From CAITWD01 sp963727285 (GTDB taxonomy: Bacteria > Actinomycetota > Thermoleophilia > Miltoncostaeales > Miltoncostaeaceae), in NCBI GenBank assembly GCA_963727285.1, contig CAVSFF010000001.1, forward strand, positions 62,001 to 126,000: a stretch of 64,000 nucleotides of DNA. The letters run 5' to 3'. Of the stretch, positions 1-8,689 are shown one piece after another. Within the stretch, counting starts at the first letter, position 1; every line of letters starts with the position of its first letter. The position numbers and the translations under genes were made by a program. The notes under the pieces are model-generated. The model was given only the letters and a program-made list of their open reading frames with translations, was not told the DNA's origin and ran no database searches.

Positions 1-1
1 C

Positions 2-1072
2 ACCGGCGAGCTGCGCGAGCCGAGCGCGATGGACGCCGTGCGGACGCACATCCCGCCACTCGCGCCGGCCCGTCGCAGGGCGCTCTACCGCGCACAGCTC
101 GAGCGCATGGCCGCGGTCGGACTGGTGGCAGCCCACGTCATGGACGACAGTCCGGACGACCTCGACGATCTGGACGCCCTCGAACGTGACGGCGACCTGC
201 CGCTTCGCCTGGTCATCCACATCTGGCTGCAACCCGAGATGGACGATGCCGCCGTAGGCCGGGCGATCGACCGCGCAGCGCGCCGTGGGCGCCGCTGGAG
301 CACCGGCGCGGTCAAGTTCTTTCTCGACGGGGTCGTCGACCAGGGGACGGCGTGGCTCGGGGCGCCCGATCCGTGCGGCCGCGCGACGTCACCGAACTGG
401 CCCGACCCGGACCGGTACGCCGAGATCGTGGCGCGCTGCGTGGCGGCCGGCCTCGGATGCGCCACCCACGCGATCGGCGACCGGGCGATCAGGGCGGCGC
501 TCGACGCCTACGCTGCCGCCGGGCCGCCCCGCCGCGGTGCCTCGCCCTGTCGGATCGAACACGTGGAGTGGTGCGATCCGGACGATCTGGGGAGGTTCGC
601 CGCCCTCGGGGTGGTCGCGAGCGTGCAGCCCGCCCATGTCGCCTCGCTCGCGGCGAATCCCGAATCGGCGTGGGCCGATCGCCTTGACACGCTCCGGCGC
701 GGGTGGGGATGGTCATTTGGCGATCTCCAGGCCGCCGGCGCGACGCTGGCGTTCGGATCCGATTGGCCGGTCGCCGCGGCCGATCCGCGTGTCGGAATGA
801 TGTGGGCGCTCCGCCGCCGCGCGCCCGGGCAGACGGGGCCCGGGTACCGGGAAGACCAGGCCGTGGATGCCGAGACCGCGCTTCGGGCGTACACGACGGG
901 ACCGGCCCGCGCGGCGGGTGCGGGCTGCGGGGTCTTGACCCCCGGCGCACCCGCGGACATCACCGTGTTTGCCGGCGACCCGCTCGCATGCAGCGCCGAT
1001 GAGATTGCGCAGCTCCCGGTGGTCGCGACAATCGTCGGCGGCGCGATCGCCTATCGGGGCCCCGGTGTCTGA
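2..1072 (+). CDS. Amidohydrolase, YtcJ-like (5' end outside window)
   Basis: Metal-dependent amidohydrolase of the amidohydrolase_3/YtcJ type; substrate not identifiable. The reading frame is open to the left edge, and residues before the first ATG (position 29) still match the family, so the gene is 5'-truncated by the window. Visible motifs: the Lys segment KFFLDG, the metal-binding His in HAIGDRA, RIEH, and the C-terminal GSDWP that supplies the catalytic Asp. These are followed by the usual 'ALRAYTTGPARAAG' type helix and a small C-terminal beta sandwich. Its stop overlaps the birA GTG start by 8 bases, so the two are probably cotranscribed. Family assignment is solid; physiological role is unknown. 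Confidence 0.85.
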   Translation, partial: TGELREPSAMDAVRTHIPPLAPARRRALYRAQLERMAAVGLVAAHVMDDSPDDLDDLDALERDGDLPLRLVIHIWLQPEMDDAAVGRAIDRAARRGRRWSTGAVKFFLDGVVDQGTAWLGAPDPCGRATSPNWPDPDRYAEIVARCVAAGLGCATHAIGDRAIRAALDAYAAAGPPRRGASPCRIEHVEWCDPDDLGRFAALGVVASVQPAHVASLAANPESAWADRLDTLRRGWGWSFGDLQAAGATLAFGSDWPVAAADPRVGMMWALRRRAPGQTGPGYREDQAVDAETALRAYTTGPARAAGAGCGVLTPGAPADITVFAGDPLACSADEIAQLPVVATIVGGAIAYRGPGV

Positions 1073-1859
1073 CCCGGTGGACCCCCGCGCGGTCGAAGCA
1101 GGCCTCGACGGGCCGGTCGCCGGGCCCGTCGTATGGGCGACCGAGGTGGGGTCGACGAACGACCTCGTCGCCATGCGTGCCCGCGCCGGCGCGGCCGAGG
1201 GGCTCGTCATCGGCGCCGACTTCCAGACCGCGGGCCGCGGACGGCGCGGGCGCGTGTGGGAAGCCGACCCCGGCGCGTCGGTGCTCTTTTCGGTGCTTCT
1301 GCGTCCCCGCAGGTCCGGGAAGGAGATCGGGCTGCTGCCGATCGCCGCCGCCGTCGGTGTCGCCGACGGGCTTGCGCGGATCGGCGTGACGACGGAACTC
1401 GTGTGGCCGAACGACATCACCGTGGACGGCCGCAAGCTCGGGGGCATCCTGTGCGAGCTCGCCAGCACTTCCGGCGAGCTCAGCTGGGCCGTGATCGGGA
1501 TCGGCATCAACGTCGCCCGGTCTCCCGATGTCGAGGCGCCACGGTGGCGGCCGACGAGCGTGAGCGAGATCCGCGGGACTCCGTGCCCGCGGCAGGACGT
1601 CCTCACGTCGGTGCTCGCGGGGGTGTCGGAGTGGTACGCACGCTGGGATGCGGGCGACGATCATGCGATCGCGACGGCGTTCGCCGCGCGTGACGCACTT
1701 GTCGGGCGCGTCGTCCGCGTCGCCACGGGCGACCATGTGGTGACCGGTCGGGCCGACGGGCTCGGCCCCGGTGGGGTACTGCGCCTACGGACGTCCGACG
1801 GCTCCGTGATCGAATTGGGGTCGGGCGAGGTAACCGGAGTGGACCCGCACGACGAATAG
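1065..1859 (+). CDS. birA: Biotin--[acetyl-CoA carboxylase] ligase
   Basis: Attaches biotin to the carrier protein of biotin-dependent carboxylases through biotinyl-AMP. The 264-residue protein has the catalytic motif GRGRRGRVW, the STND segment near the N-terminus, VWPNDI and the RKLGGIL lysine motif, followed by a short C-terminal SH3-like domain. There is no N-terminal helix-turn-helix, so this is a monofunctional class I ligase, not a repressor. The GTG at 1065 is chosen because homology begins just after it; it overlaps the upstream amidohydrolase stop. A GC-rich hairpin follows the gene. Confidence 0.92.
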   Translation: MSDPVDPRAVEAGLDGPVAGPVVWATEVGSTNDLVAMRARAGAAEGLVIGADFQTAGRGRRGRVWEADPGASVLFSVLLRPRRSGKEIGLLPIAAAVGVADGLARIGVTTELVWPNDITVDGRKLGGILCELASTSGELSWAVIGIGINVARSPDVEAPRWRPTSVSEIRGTPCPRQDVLTSVLAGVSEWYARWDAGDDHAIATAFAARDALVGRVVRVATGDHVVTGRADGLGPGGVLRLRTSDGSVIELGSGEVTGVDPHDE

Positions 1860-1915
1860 GGGTACGGACGCCCCATTCGGGGTATGGGTTCCCACGAGGA
1901 CGGTGTGACCAGCGC

Positions 1916-1932
1916 CCGGCGCCGTGCGCCGG
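1916..1932 (+). terminator. GC-rich hairpin after birA
   Basis: Perfect 7-bp stem (CCGGCGC / GCGCCGG) with a CGT loop, 57 bases after the birA stop and ahead of a TAGTAT -10-like element at 1963-1968. There is no U-tract, so this would be an actinobacterial 'I-shaped' terminator; this is inference from structure only. Confidence 0.4.
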
Positions 1933-2159
1933 CCGTGGCGGGCACACGCCCACAGTGGGACGTAGTATCGACGAAAGATAGACAGAACCTTGACAAGGCG
2001 GGATGCTGCTGAGAGTCTTACGGTGTGAAGACACGGCGGCGCTGCGTGAGGCGGGGAGCCCGGAGGCGGCACCCTCCCGTCACGCACATTGCCCGCCGCG
2101 TCATCACAACGGCGCCCCCGCGCCGCGACCCGCAGGCACTTGTCAGAACCGAGGCAAAC

Positions 2160-2591
2160 GTGTTCGAAATCAGTCGCGATCTGTACCGAGAGCTCAAGCC
2201 GATGGTGATTGCCGACACCAAGCACCCGGGGCGTGCCGAGCGCGTCCTGCTGTCCGAGTGTGAGCAGACCGTCGCACGTATCGCCCGGGACCTGCGGCGG
2301 TACCCGCGCCCGGCGCGGCACCTGTTCTCCAACGTCCGGTTCCTGTTCCCGGTCCAGGAGCAGCTCAACTGCTACCGGATCATCGAACGCCACCTCGGAG
2401 CCGCCCTGGTGACCCTCGAGGCCGAGGCCGGACCGGACAATGGGCGTATCGGCGCGCTGCGCTGCGCATCGATCAACCGCAAGGGTCGTCCCTGCGGCCG
2501 CGAGCCGCTGCGCGGGTCGCGGTTCTGCCCGTCGCACAAGCACCTCGAATCCATCGTGCCGATGCCGCACCGCGGGTTGTCGGTCGCCTAG
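2160..2591 (+). CDS. Uncharacterised protein with C-terminal CxnCxnCxxH zinc-like motif
   Basis: No function recognised. The C-terminal third carries a Cys-x9-Cys-x10-Cys-x2-His arrangement (RCASIN...RPC...RFCPSH) resembling small treble-clef or zinc-ribbon tails of uncharacterised bacterial proteins. The middle is helical and charged. The frame is open from a GTG at 2025, but that extension is Arg-rich and uses rare AGG/AGA/ACA codons unlike the rest. The GTG at 2160 has a GAGG ribosome-binding site five bases upstream, so I prefer it (143 residues). A TAGTAT -10 lies at 1963-1968. The gene converges on the photolyase, with 4 bases between the stops. Confidence 0.6.
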   Translation: MFEISRDLYRELKPMVIADTKHPGRAERVLLSECEQTVARIARDLRRYPRPARHLFSNVRFLFPVQEQLNCYRIIERHLGAALVTLEAEAGPDNGRIGALRCASINRKGRPCGREPLRGSRFCPSHKHLESIVPMPHRGLSVA

Positions 2592-2595
2592 CGGC

Positions 2596-4015
2596 TCACC
2601 GTGCGCCGCCGGGGCCCGGGGCCTCGGCGGCGCGGTAGCGCGCAAGGGCCTGGTCGCGACGCTCGTGGTGGTCGACGATCGGGGCCGGGTAGCTGCTGCC
2701 GATGACGCATCTCGCCGCGTCCTGTTCGGCACCGGTCATGCGCCACGGTTCGTGAATCCACCGGTCCGGGACGTCGCGCAGCTCCGGCACCCAGCGCCGC
2801 AGATACTGCCCCGAGCGGATCGAAGCGCCTGCTCTGTAGGACGGGATTGAAGACCCGGTAGTACGGGGCGGCATCGGTTCCCGTCCCGGCCGTCCATTGC
2901 CACCCACCGTTGTTGTTGGCAGGGTCGCCGTCGACCAACCGCTGCATGAAGATCCGCTCGCCGCGCCGCCAGTCGATCATCAGGTCCTTGACCAGAAACG
3001 ACGCGCAGACCATGCGGGCGCGATTGTGCATCCACCCGGTGGCGGCGAGTTGGCGCATGCCCGCATCAACGAGCGGGTATCCGGTCCGTCCGGCGCACCA
3101 GGCCGCGAACCCGTCGGGGTCGTCCGCCCACGCGATCCGTCGATAGGCGGGCCGCAGCGCCATGCGGGCGACGTCCGGATTGCGGGCGAGATGGTGGTGA
3201 TAGAACTCGCGCCAGCCGATCTGGCGCCAGTAGGCCCGGCGTCCCTCGGACAGCGTGCCCGGGAGCCCGAGCGCACGCCCGATCTGCGCGTCGGTGCACA
3301 TTCCGAACCGCAGGTATGCCGACAGGTGCGAGGTCGCGGCGTCCCGGTCGAGCACATCGCGTTCCTCGGCGTAGCGGTCCGCCGATCCGCCGGAGATGAA
3401 CGCGACGAGTGCGGCGCGGGCCGCTGCCGGACCGGCGGGCACCGGGGATGTCGTCGTCCCGAGGGCCTCGGGACGGTCGGAGCCGAGCGCCGGGCAATCC
3501 AGGCGCGTCGGCGCCGGAATCTGCGCGGGCACCGGCAGGGCCGCCCACCGGCGAAAGAACGGCGTGAACACCCGGTACCCGTCGCCGGCCGGGCCGGGAA
3601 TGTCCTCGAGTCGTGCGACCAGATCGCCGTCGTGCTCTTCGACCGCGACGCCCGCCCGGTCGAGGGCCGCGCGCACCGCGGTGTCGCGAGCGGTCCCCCA
3701 CGGGGAGATCTCGCGCGTCCATGACACACGTCGGGCGTCCACCTCCCGGGCGACCGCGCAGACGATGCGTGCCGGGTCGCCGACGCGGATCACCAACGTC
3801 CCGCCGCGGGCGCGCAGCTCGCCGTCGAGGGCGGCCAGGCCCTCGCGCAGGAACGCAAGTCGCGCCGGTGCGCGGTGGTGCCGGCGCGCCAGCAGCGCCG
3901 GGTCGCAGACCCAAAGGCACACGACCGGTCCGCGCGCGGCGGCGCTGGCGAGGGCGGGATGGTCGGCGACGCGAAGATCGCGACGGAACCACACGACGGT
4001 CGGACGAACGGGCAC
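2596..4015 (-). pseudogene. phr: Deoxyribodipyrimidine photolyase, frameshifted near the C-terminus
   Basis: Class I photolyase/cryptochrome family: FAD plus antenna chromophore, light-driven repair of UV dimers. From GTG 4015 the frame reads VVWFRRDLR (N-terminal alpha/beta domain), then the FAD domain with RQIGWREFYHH, a GWMHNRARM segment, NNNGGWQW and FNPVLQSRRFDP. At the CCCC run 2809-2812 (GGGG on the coding strand) the frame is lost. With three Gs the protein continues as GQYLRRWVPEL...YPAPIVDH to a stop at 2596, giving about 472 residues, the family length. So one inserted G separates about 400 N-terminal from about 70 C-terminal residues. It may be a sequencing or assembly error or a real lesion. 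The nearby CarH-like regulator suggests light control. Confidence 0.85.
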
Positions 4016-4098
4016 GGTGCCGCAGTGTCGCCTGCCGGGGTCGTCGCCCGCAACGGGGATCAGCGCGGCACCGGTGGATTTGCGACCATCCGGATCCG

Positions 4099-5331
4099 GT
4101 GGACACGCATTCCAACAAGCCCGGGTGGCACGTCGGGCTCGCCCGGCGCGTTCGCGATCCCCTTCAGGAATTCCTCGCGACCGAGTCGGCCAGCGGCATC
4201 GTCCTCGCCGCCGCCGCCGCGCTGGCGATCCTCTGGGCGAGTGTGGCAACGCATTCCTACGAGGCGTTTTGGGGGCACCACATCGGGACGCTCGTCGGGT
4301 GGGGGTCGCTGCACCTGACGCTTCAGGACGTTGCCCGCGAAGGCCTGATGCCGATCTTCTTCTTCGTGGTCGGTCTCGAGATCAAGCGCGAGATCACCGT
4401 GGGGGAACTGTCGAATCCACGCGTCGCGCTGGTGCCGGTGTGCGCTGCCTTCGGGGGCATGCTCGTGCCCGCGCTCGTCTATCTCGCGATCACCCATGGG
4501 GGTGCCGGCAGCGACGGGTGGGGGATCCCGATGGCCACCGACATCGCGTTCGTGGTCGGTGCGCTGCAGCTGCTCGGTGACCGCGTCCCCTCGCAGCTGA
4601 AGATCTTCATGCTGGCGATCGCCGTGGTGGACGACATCGGCGCGATCATCGTGATTGCGGTCTGGTACTCCCATGGCGTCCAGCCGGCATGGATCGCCGT
4701 CAGCGCCGCGTGTCTGGTCGGCGCATGGGCGCTTCTGCGCGCCGGCGTGCGCTGGGTGCCCGTGTATGTCCTTCTTGGAGTCGCCAGTTGCCTGGCGATG
4801 GCCGCCGCAGGGGTCAGCCCGACGATCGACGCGGTGGTCTTCGGGCTATTGATGCCGATGGCCCCGTGGCGCGGATCGCGCGCCATCGACGCGCCGGGAC
4901 CGACGACGGTCGAGCGGCTGGAGCACCTGGTCCACCCGTGGTCGGCCTTTGTGGTGTTGCCGCTGTTCGCGCTCGCCAGCGCAGGAATTCCCCTCGGCGG
5001 CGAGGCGATTCGCCACGCGGTCACCGATCCGATCGCGGTCGGCGTCGCGGTCGGGCTGGTCGTCGGCAAGCCTGTCGGCGTGTTGGCGGCGACGTGGCTC
5101 GCGGTCGTCCTGGGACTCGGATCGCTGCCGGACGGGCTCCGCTGGCGCGAGCTGGCATGTGGGGCGGCCCTTGCCGGTATCGGCTTTACGGTGGCGATCT
5201 TCGTGGCGACGCTGGCCTTTCCCGCGCAGGCCGAGCTCGATGTTGCGCTGATCGGCGTCCTGGGCGGATCGCTTGTGGCGGCGGCCGCCGGAACGCTCGT
5301 CGCGCTGGCGCCGGGACGCCGCCGAAGCTAG
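4099..5331 (+). CDS. nhaA: Na+/H+ antiporter NhaA
   Basis: Inner-membrane antiporter that exports Na+ in exchange for protons. The 410-residue protein has about 12 hydrophobic segments, the PIFFFVVGLEIKRE signature near residue 90, and the paired aspartates of VVDDIGAI (D178, D179), equivalent to the ion-binding D163/D164 of E. coli NhaA. GTG 4099 is chosen because the family N-terminus (amphipathic helix then 'FLATESASGIVL') follows directly. It is transcribed away from the photolyase and overlaps the 3' end of the MerR gene by 4 bases. Confidence 0.93.
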   Translation: MDTHSNKPGWHVGLARRVRDPLQEFLATESASGIVLAAAAALAILWASVATHSYEAFWGHHIGTLVGWGSLHLTLQDVAREGLMPIFFFVVGLEIKREITVGELSNPRVALVPVCAAFGGMLVPALVYLAITHGGAGSDGWGIPMATDIAFVVGALQLLGDRVPSQLKIFMLAIAVVDDIGAIIVIAVWYSHGVQPAWIAVSAACLVGAWALLRAGVRWVPVYVLLGVASCLAMAAAGVSPTIDAVVFGLLMPMAPWRGSRAIDAPGPTTVERLEHLVHPWSAFVVLPLFALASAGIPLGGEAIRHAVTDPIAVGVAVGLVVGKPVGVLAATWLAVVLGLGSLPDGLRWRELACGAALAGIGFTVAIFVATLAFPAQAELDVALIGVLGGSLVAAAAGTLVALAPGRRRS

Positions 5332-6299
5332 GCGATGCGGCGCGTGCGCCCGGACTGACGGTCGCCGGCCGCCACGTGTGGGCGGTCATCGGTCAGCCGG
5401 CGCGCAACCCAGACCGGATCGCCGTTGACGTACGTTGCGCCGATGACGTCGGCGATCGCCGCGCTGGCACCCGGGCCCGCCAGGACGAGCGGCGTATGCC
5501 GGGCAAGGTGGCCCAGTTCGTCGCGTGAGGCGTCAAGGCTCTCCTCGAGCACAAACGCGACGACCGTCATGTCCTGCCGAAGGGTCTCCGCGGTGGCGAT
5601 CATCGTGTCGATGGGGGTGTCCGCGCCGAGGAGCGTGATGCGCCAGCCCTGGTCGCGGAGGGCGAGGCCGAGACACACCAGCGGGAGGTCGTGGAGCTCG
5701 CCCGGAGCGCAGGCGAGCACGGCGCGCGGCCCGGTGCCGTCATCCCATCCGCGACCGCAGCCGATCAGACGTGACCGCAGCACGCGGCTGGCGAAATGCT
5801 CTTGGGCCACGGTGATCTCGCCGGCCTCCCAGCGGTCGCCGAGGTCCCGGAGGTAGGGGAAGACGACGTTCGAGATCAGCGACTCGATCGAGAATCGGTC
5901 GATGATCCGGTCGATTGCCCGGTGTGCGGCGGCCTCGTCGAATCCTTCGAGGGCCGTCCGCAGCTCGGTGATCGGATCGCCGGTGGCGGTGTCATCGAAC
6001 CTGCCCGCGGCCTCGGCTCGCGCACGCTCGGCCGCCTGCGCCGGAGCAAGCCCGGCGGCGAGGTGGCGCTGCATCGCAACGACACGTTCGAGGTCGGCAT
6101 CCGAGTAGAGGCGAAAGCCGCCGGCGCTGCGTTCCGGATCGAGAATGGCGTACCGGCGCTCCCAGGCGCGCAGCACGTCGGGGCTGAGTCCGACGCGCCG
6201 TGCAAGCTCGCCGATGCGAAGATACCCCTGCGTGTTCGGCGGGCTCACGTGTGCGGCACCATGAATCGGACGGGGCACGCTCTCTTCATTGCTGTCCAA
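5328..6299 (-). CDS. CarH/LitR-like MerR regulator with B12-binding domain
   Basis: MerR winged-helix domain (residues about 27-95, LRIGELARRVGLSPDVLRAWERRY) followed by a four-helix B12-cap and a cobalamin-binding Rossmann domain. The Wx9EH motif that contacts the upper face of adenosylcobalamin in CarH is intact (W157, E167, H168). G-E-L-H (E201, H203) fits the site of the lower-ligand His. In the characterised CarH/LitR regulators, AdoCbl-bound protein represses in the dark and light breaks it, inducing carotenoid and photolyase genes. A photolyase lies 1.3 kb away. The start codon read here is TTG 6299; GTG 6278 or 6248 are alternatives. Upstream there is an inverted repeat and promoter-like elements. 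Confidence 0.85.
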   Translation of the reverse strand: MDSNEESVPRPIHGAAHVSPPNTQGYLRIGELARRVGLSPDVLRAWERRYAILDPERSAGGFRLYSDADLERVVAMQRHLAAGLAPAQAAERARAEAAGRFDDTATGDPITELRTALEGFDEAAAHRAIDRIIDRFSIESLISNVVFPYLRDLGDRWEAGEITVAQEHFASRVLRSRLIGCGRGWDDGTGPRAVLACAPGELHDLPLVCLGLALRDQGWRITLLGADTPIDTMIATAETLRQDMTVVAFVLEESLDASRDELGHLARHTPLVLAGPGASAAIADVIGATYVNGDPVWVARRLTDDRPHVAAGDRQSGRTRRIA

Positions 6300-6302
6300 G
6301 GA

Positions 6303-6316
6303 CTGTCAAACGACAG
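6303..6316. promoter_or_regulatory. Inverted repeat upstream of the CarH-like gene
   Basis: CTGTC-AAAC-GACAG, a perfect 5-bp inverted repeat directly upstream of the regulator. Its complement contains TTGACA. On the minus strand TTGTCG, an 18-base spacer and TAAACT just upstream make a plausible promoter, so a protein bound here could block transcription. An autoregulatory operator is inference. Confidence 0.4.
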
Positions 6317-6354
6317 TTTATCCGGTGTCCATAGTCACCGACAACGGGGACCGG

Positions 6355-7329
6355 TCAGCCTCCGACGGTCAGGACGAGCTTCCCGAACGCGTCGCCGGAC
6401 GCGAGCCGCGCGTAGGCGCGGCTCGCGTCGGCGAGCGGATATGTCGCGTCGATCAGGGGCCGGGCGCCGGTCACCGACAGCATCCGGATGGTGGCCTCGA
6501 GCTCGTTGCGGGTGCCCATCGTCGTGCCCAGCACCGACAGCCCACGCCAAAACAGGCGGGCGAGCTGTGCGGGCGGGTCGCCGCCACTGGTCGCGCCCGC
6601 GACGACGATGCAGCCGCCCGGGCGGAGGCTCTTGAGCGAGTGGTCCCACGTGGCGGCGCCGACGGTCTCAAGGACCGCATCGGCACGTCCGGTCAGACGG
6701 TCGCCGGGCGCCAGCGCGTGGTCGGCACCGAGGGCGAGCGCGGCGGCGCGCTTGGCCTCACTGCGGCTTGTGACCGACACCTCGAGTCCCGCAGCACGGG
6801 CCAGGATCACGGCGGCGGTCGCAACGCCGCCGCCCGCGCCCTGGATGAGCACGTGGTCGCCCGGTCGCAGGCCGGCGCGCGTGAACAGCATGCGGTAGGC
6901 GGTGAGGTAGGCGGTCGGGAGACACGCCGCCTGTTCCCAGGACAGGTCTGCGGGCTTCGGCACGACGTTGCGCTCCGGCACCACGATCTCCTCGGCATGG
7001 GTCCCGCCGACGCCGCGCTCGCTGAGCAGGTGCATGTCGGAGGCCAGCGTCTCGTCGTCACCGGGCCCGGACGTCCCGAGCACGGCGTGGACGATCACCT
7101 CGCGGCCATCATCGGTCACTCCTGCCGCGTCCGTGCCAAGCGGCGTTCCCACGTCCTCGGGGCGGACGCCGACCCCGCGGAGGGTCCAGAGATCGTGATG
7201 GTTGAGCGACGCTGCGCGGACCCGGACGCGGGCCCACCCCGCGGGGACCGCCGGCGCTTCCCGATCGCCGACGGCAAGTACCGCCAGCGGGTCGTCGGCA
7301 TCGATTCCGGTGGCGAATGCGGCAAGCAT
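6355..7329 (-). CDS. Zinc-free quinone oxidoreductase-type MDR dehydrogenase
   Basis: Medium-chain dehydrogenase/reductase of the NADPH:quinone oxidoreductase/zinc-binding dehydrogenase type, 324 residues. The N-terminal GroES-like domain has SLNHHDLWTLRG. The Rossmann domain has the nucleotide-binding motif VLIQGAGGGVATAA. The structural-zinc cysteine cluster of classical alcohol dehydrogenases is absent. ATG 7329 is preceded by GGAGG with 7-base spacing. It is divergent from a second dehydrogenase at 7442. Substrate unknown. Confidence 0.85.
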   Translation of the reverse strand: MLAAFATGIDADDPLAVLAVGDREAPAVPAGWARVRVRAASLNHHDLWTLRGVGVRPEDVGTPLGTDAAGVTDDGREVIVHAVLGTSGPGDDETLASDMHLLSERGVGGTHAEEIVVPERNVVPKPADLSWEQAACLPTAYLTAYRMLFTRAGLRPGDHVLIQGAGGGVATAAVILARAAGLEVSVTSRSEAKRAAALALGADHALAPGDRLTGRADAVLETVGAATWDHSLKSLRPGGCIVVAGATSGGDPPAQLARLFWRGLSVLGTTMGTRNELEATIRMLSVTGARPLIDATYPLADASRAYARLASGDAFGKLVLTVGG

Positions 7330-7406
7330 GGGGGGACCTCCGTCGGGGCCTGGGCGGCCCACGGGCCGCCCGATCATTCTGCCAGGGGCCGCCGACGCGA
7401 CGGCCG

Positions 7407-7416
7407 TGACCGGTCA
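7407..7416. promoter_or_regulatory. TGACCGGTCA palindrome between divergent dehydrogenases
   Basis: Perfect 10-bp palindrome in the 112-base region shared by the two divergent dehydrogenase genes, 26 bases before the 7442 start. A shared operator is possible; chance occurrence in GC-rich DNA cannot be excluded. Confidence 0.25.
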
Positions 7417-7441
7417 GGGGCTCTGTCATTGTGTCGTCACG

Positions 7442-8449
7442 ATGCGGGCGGCGATGTATCACGGGGCAGGGCGAATCGAGCTGGTCGACCTGCCGCGGCC
7501 GGAGGCGGGGCCGGGTGAGTTGGTGGTGCAGGTCCGCGCGTGCGGACTCTGCGGAAGTGATCTGCTCGACTGGTACCAGGACCCGCGGGCGCCGATGGTG
7601 ATGGGCCATGAGCCGGTCGGCGTCGTGGCGGAGACCGGCGACGGGGCTCCCTTTGCCGTCGGGACCCGGGTGTTCGTGCACCACCACGTCCCGTGTATGG
7701 ACTGCGAGCTCTGCCGCACGGGACGCGACACGCTGTGCCCGACGTTTCGCGCGACCCGGATCGATCCGGGCGGACTGGCGGAATACATCCGCGTGCCGGC
7801 CGAGATCGTGCGGCTGGACGTGCTCGAATTGCCGGATGCCGTATCCGACCTGGCGGCGACGCTGATCGAGCCGCTCGGCTGCGTCGTCCGTGGCCAGGAG
7901 CGTGCGGGGTTGGTTCCCGGCGCGACCGTCGTCGTCGTCGGCGCCGGGGCGATGGGCCTGCTGGAGATCTCCGCGGCCCGGGCCCGTGGCGCCCGGGTCG
8001 TGGCAATTGAGCCGCGTCCGGAGCGTCGCCTGCTCGCCCGCCGCTGTGGTGCCGAGGCCCCCGAGGATCTCGGGCTCGCCGCGGTCCGCGCGGTCGTGGG
8101 TGACGACGGCGCGCCCGCGGTGTTTGTCACCACGTCCGCTCCCGCGGCGATCGACGCGGCCATCGCGCTCGCCGCCCCGGGCGGGCTCGTCCAACTGTTC
8201 GCGCCCCCGCGACCGGGTGTGCCGGTGCCGGTCGACCTCGGCGCGGCATGGTTCCGCGAGGTGCGGATCGGCTCGACATACTCGGCGGGACCCGCCGACA
8301 CGCGCGCAGCGCTGGCGCTGTTGCAAGATGGCGCGGTCGATGCGGACCTGGTCGTGTCCCACCGGATCCCGCTCGCAGACATCGATCACGCGTTTGCGTT
8401 GGCACGCAGCGTGACGGCGATGAAGGTCGTCGTCGACGTCTCGCAATAG
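7442..8449 (+). CDS. Zinc-dependent alcohol/threonine-type dehydrogenase
   Basis: Medium-chain zinc dehydrogenase, 335 residues. Catalytic-zinc ligands are visible as CGLCGSD and GHEPVG. The structural-zinc Cys cluster (PCMDCELCRTGRDTLC) is complete. The Rossmann motif VVVVGAGAMGLL follows. Closest in layout to sorbitol/threonine dehydrogenases; the actual substrate cannot be read from sequence. ATG 7442 is chosen because the family N-terminus (MRAAMYHG) starts there; the ribosome-binding site is weak. Divergent from the quinone-oxidoreductase-like gene. Confidence 0.85.
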   Translation: MRAAMYHGAGRIELVDLPRPEAGPGELVVQVRACGLCGSDLLDWYQDPRAPMVMGHEPVGVVAETGDGAPFAVGTRVFVHHHVPCMDCELCRTGRDTLCPTFRATRIDPGGLAEYIRVPAEIVRLDVLELPDAVSDLAATLIEPLGCVVRGQERAGLVPGATVVVVGAGAMGLLEISAARARGARVVAIEPRPERRLLARRCGAEAPEDLGLAAVRAVVGDDGAPAVFVTTSAPAAIDAAIALAAPGGLVQLFAPPRPGVPVPVDLGAAWFREVRIGSTYSAGPADTRAALALLQDGAVDADLVVSHRIPLADIDHAFALARSVTAMKVVVDVSQ

Positions 8450-8479
8450 GGACGTGTCCGGGAGCGGGTGACCGTGCGC

Positions 8480-8485
8480 TATTGT
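8480..8485 (+). promoter_or_regulatory. -10 element (TATTGT) for tRNA-His/tRNA-Leu
   Basis: TATTGT 28 bases before the tRNA-His 5' end, a normal distance for a processed tRNA leader. The same octamer GCTATTGT precedes rplU (30581-30588). No convincing -35 is seen. Confidence 0.4.
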
Positions 8486-8512
8486 TGCCCGGTCCGGGCG
8501 CGCGTCCGGCGT

Positions 8513-8586
8513 GGTGAACGTAGCTCAGTTGGTAGAGCTCCTGGTTGTGGTCCAGGCGGTCGTGGGTTCGAGTCCCATCGTTCACC
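8513..8586 (+). tRNA. tRNA-His (GTG)
   Basis: Complete cloverleaf: acceptor GTGAACG/CGTTCAC, D arm GCTC...GAGC, anticodon stem CCTGG/CCAGG with loop TTGTGGT (anticodon GTG at 8547-8549), and a GGTTCGA T arm. The extra G(-1) characteristic of tRNA-His is at 8513, opposite C73 (8586). CCA is not encoded. First gene of the tRNA-tRNA-tig-clp block. Confidence 0.95.
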
Positions 8587-8607
8587 CTCCTCCGACCGCC
8601 GGACCGG

Positions 8608-8689
8608 GCGGGTGTGGCGGAACCGGCAGACGCGCTAGGTTTAGGTCCTAGTGGGGCAACCCGTGGAGGTTCGAATCCTCTCACCCGCA
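8608..8689 (+). tRNA. tRNA-Leu (TAG)
   Basis: Type II tRNA with acceptor GCGGGTG/CACCCGC, anticodon stem CTAGG/CCTAG and loop TTTAGGT (anticodon TAG at 8642-8644), a variable arm (GTGGGGCAACCCGT region) and T arm GAGGTTCGAATCCTC. The discriminator base A73 is position 8689, which is also the A of the tig ATG. CCA is not encoded. Confidence 0.95.

Noticed and set aside
1990..1995. TTGACA hexamer as a -35 for the zinc-motif protein
   Set aside because: No acceptable -10 at 16-18 bases; the nearby TAGTAT at 1963-1968 is upstream of it, so the hexamer is probably coincidental.
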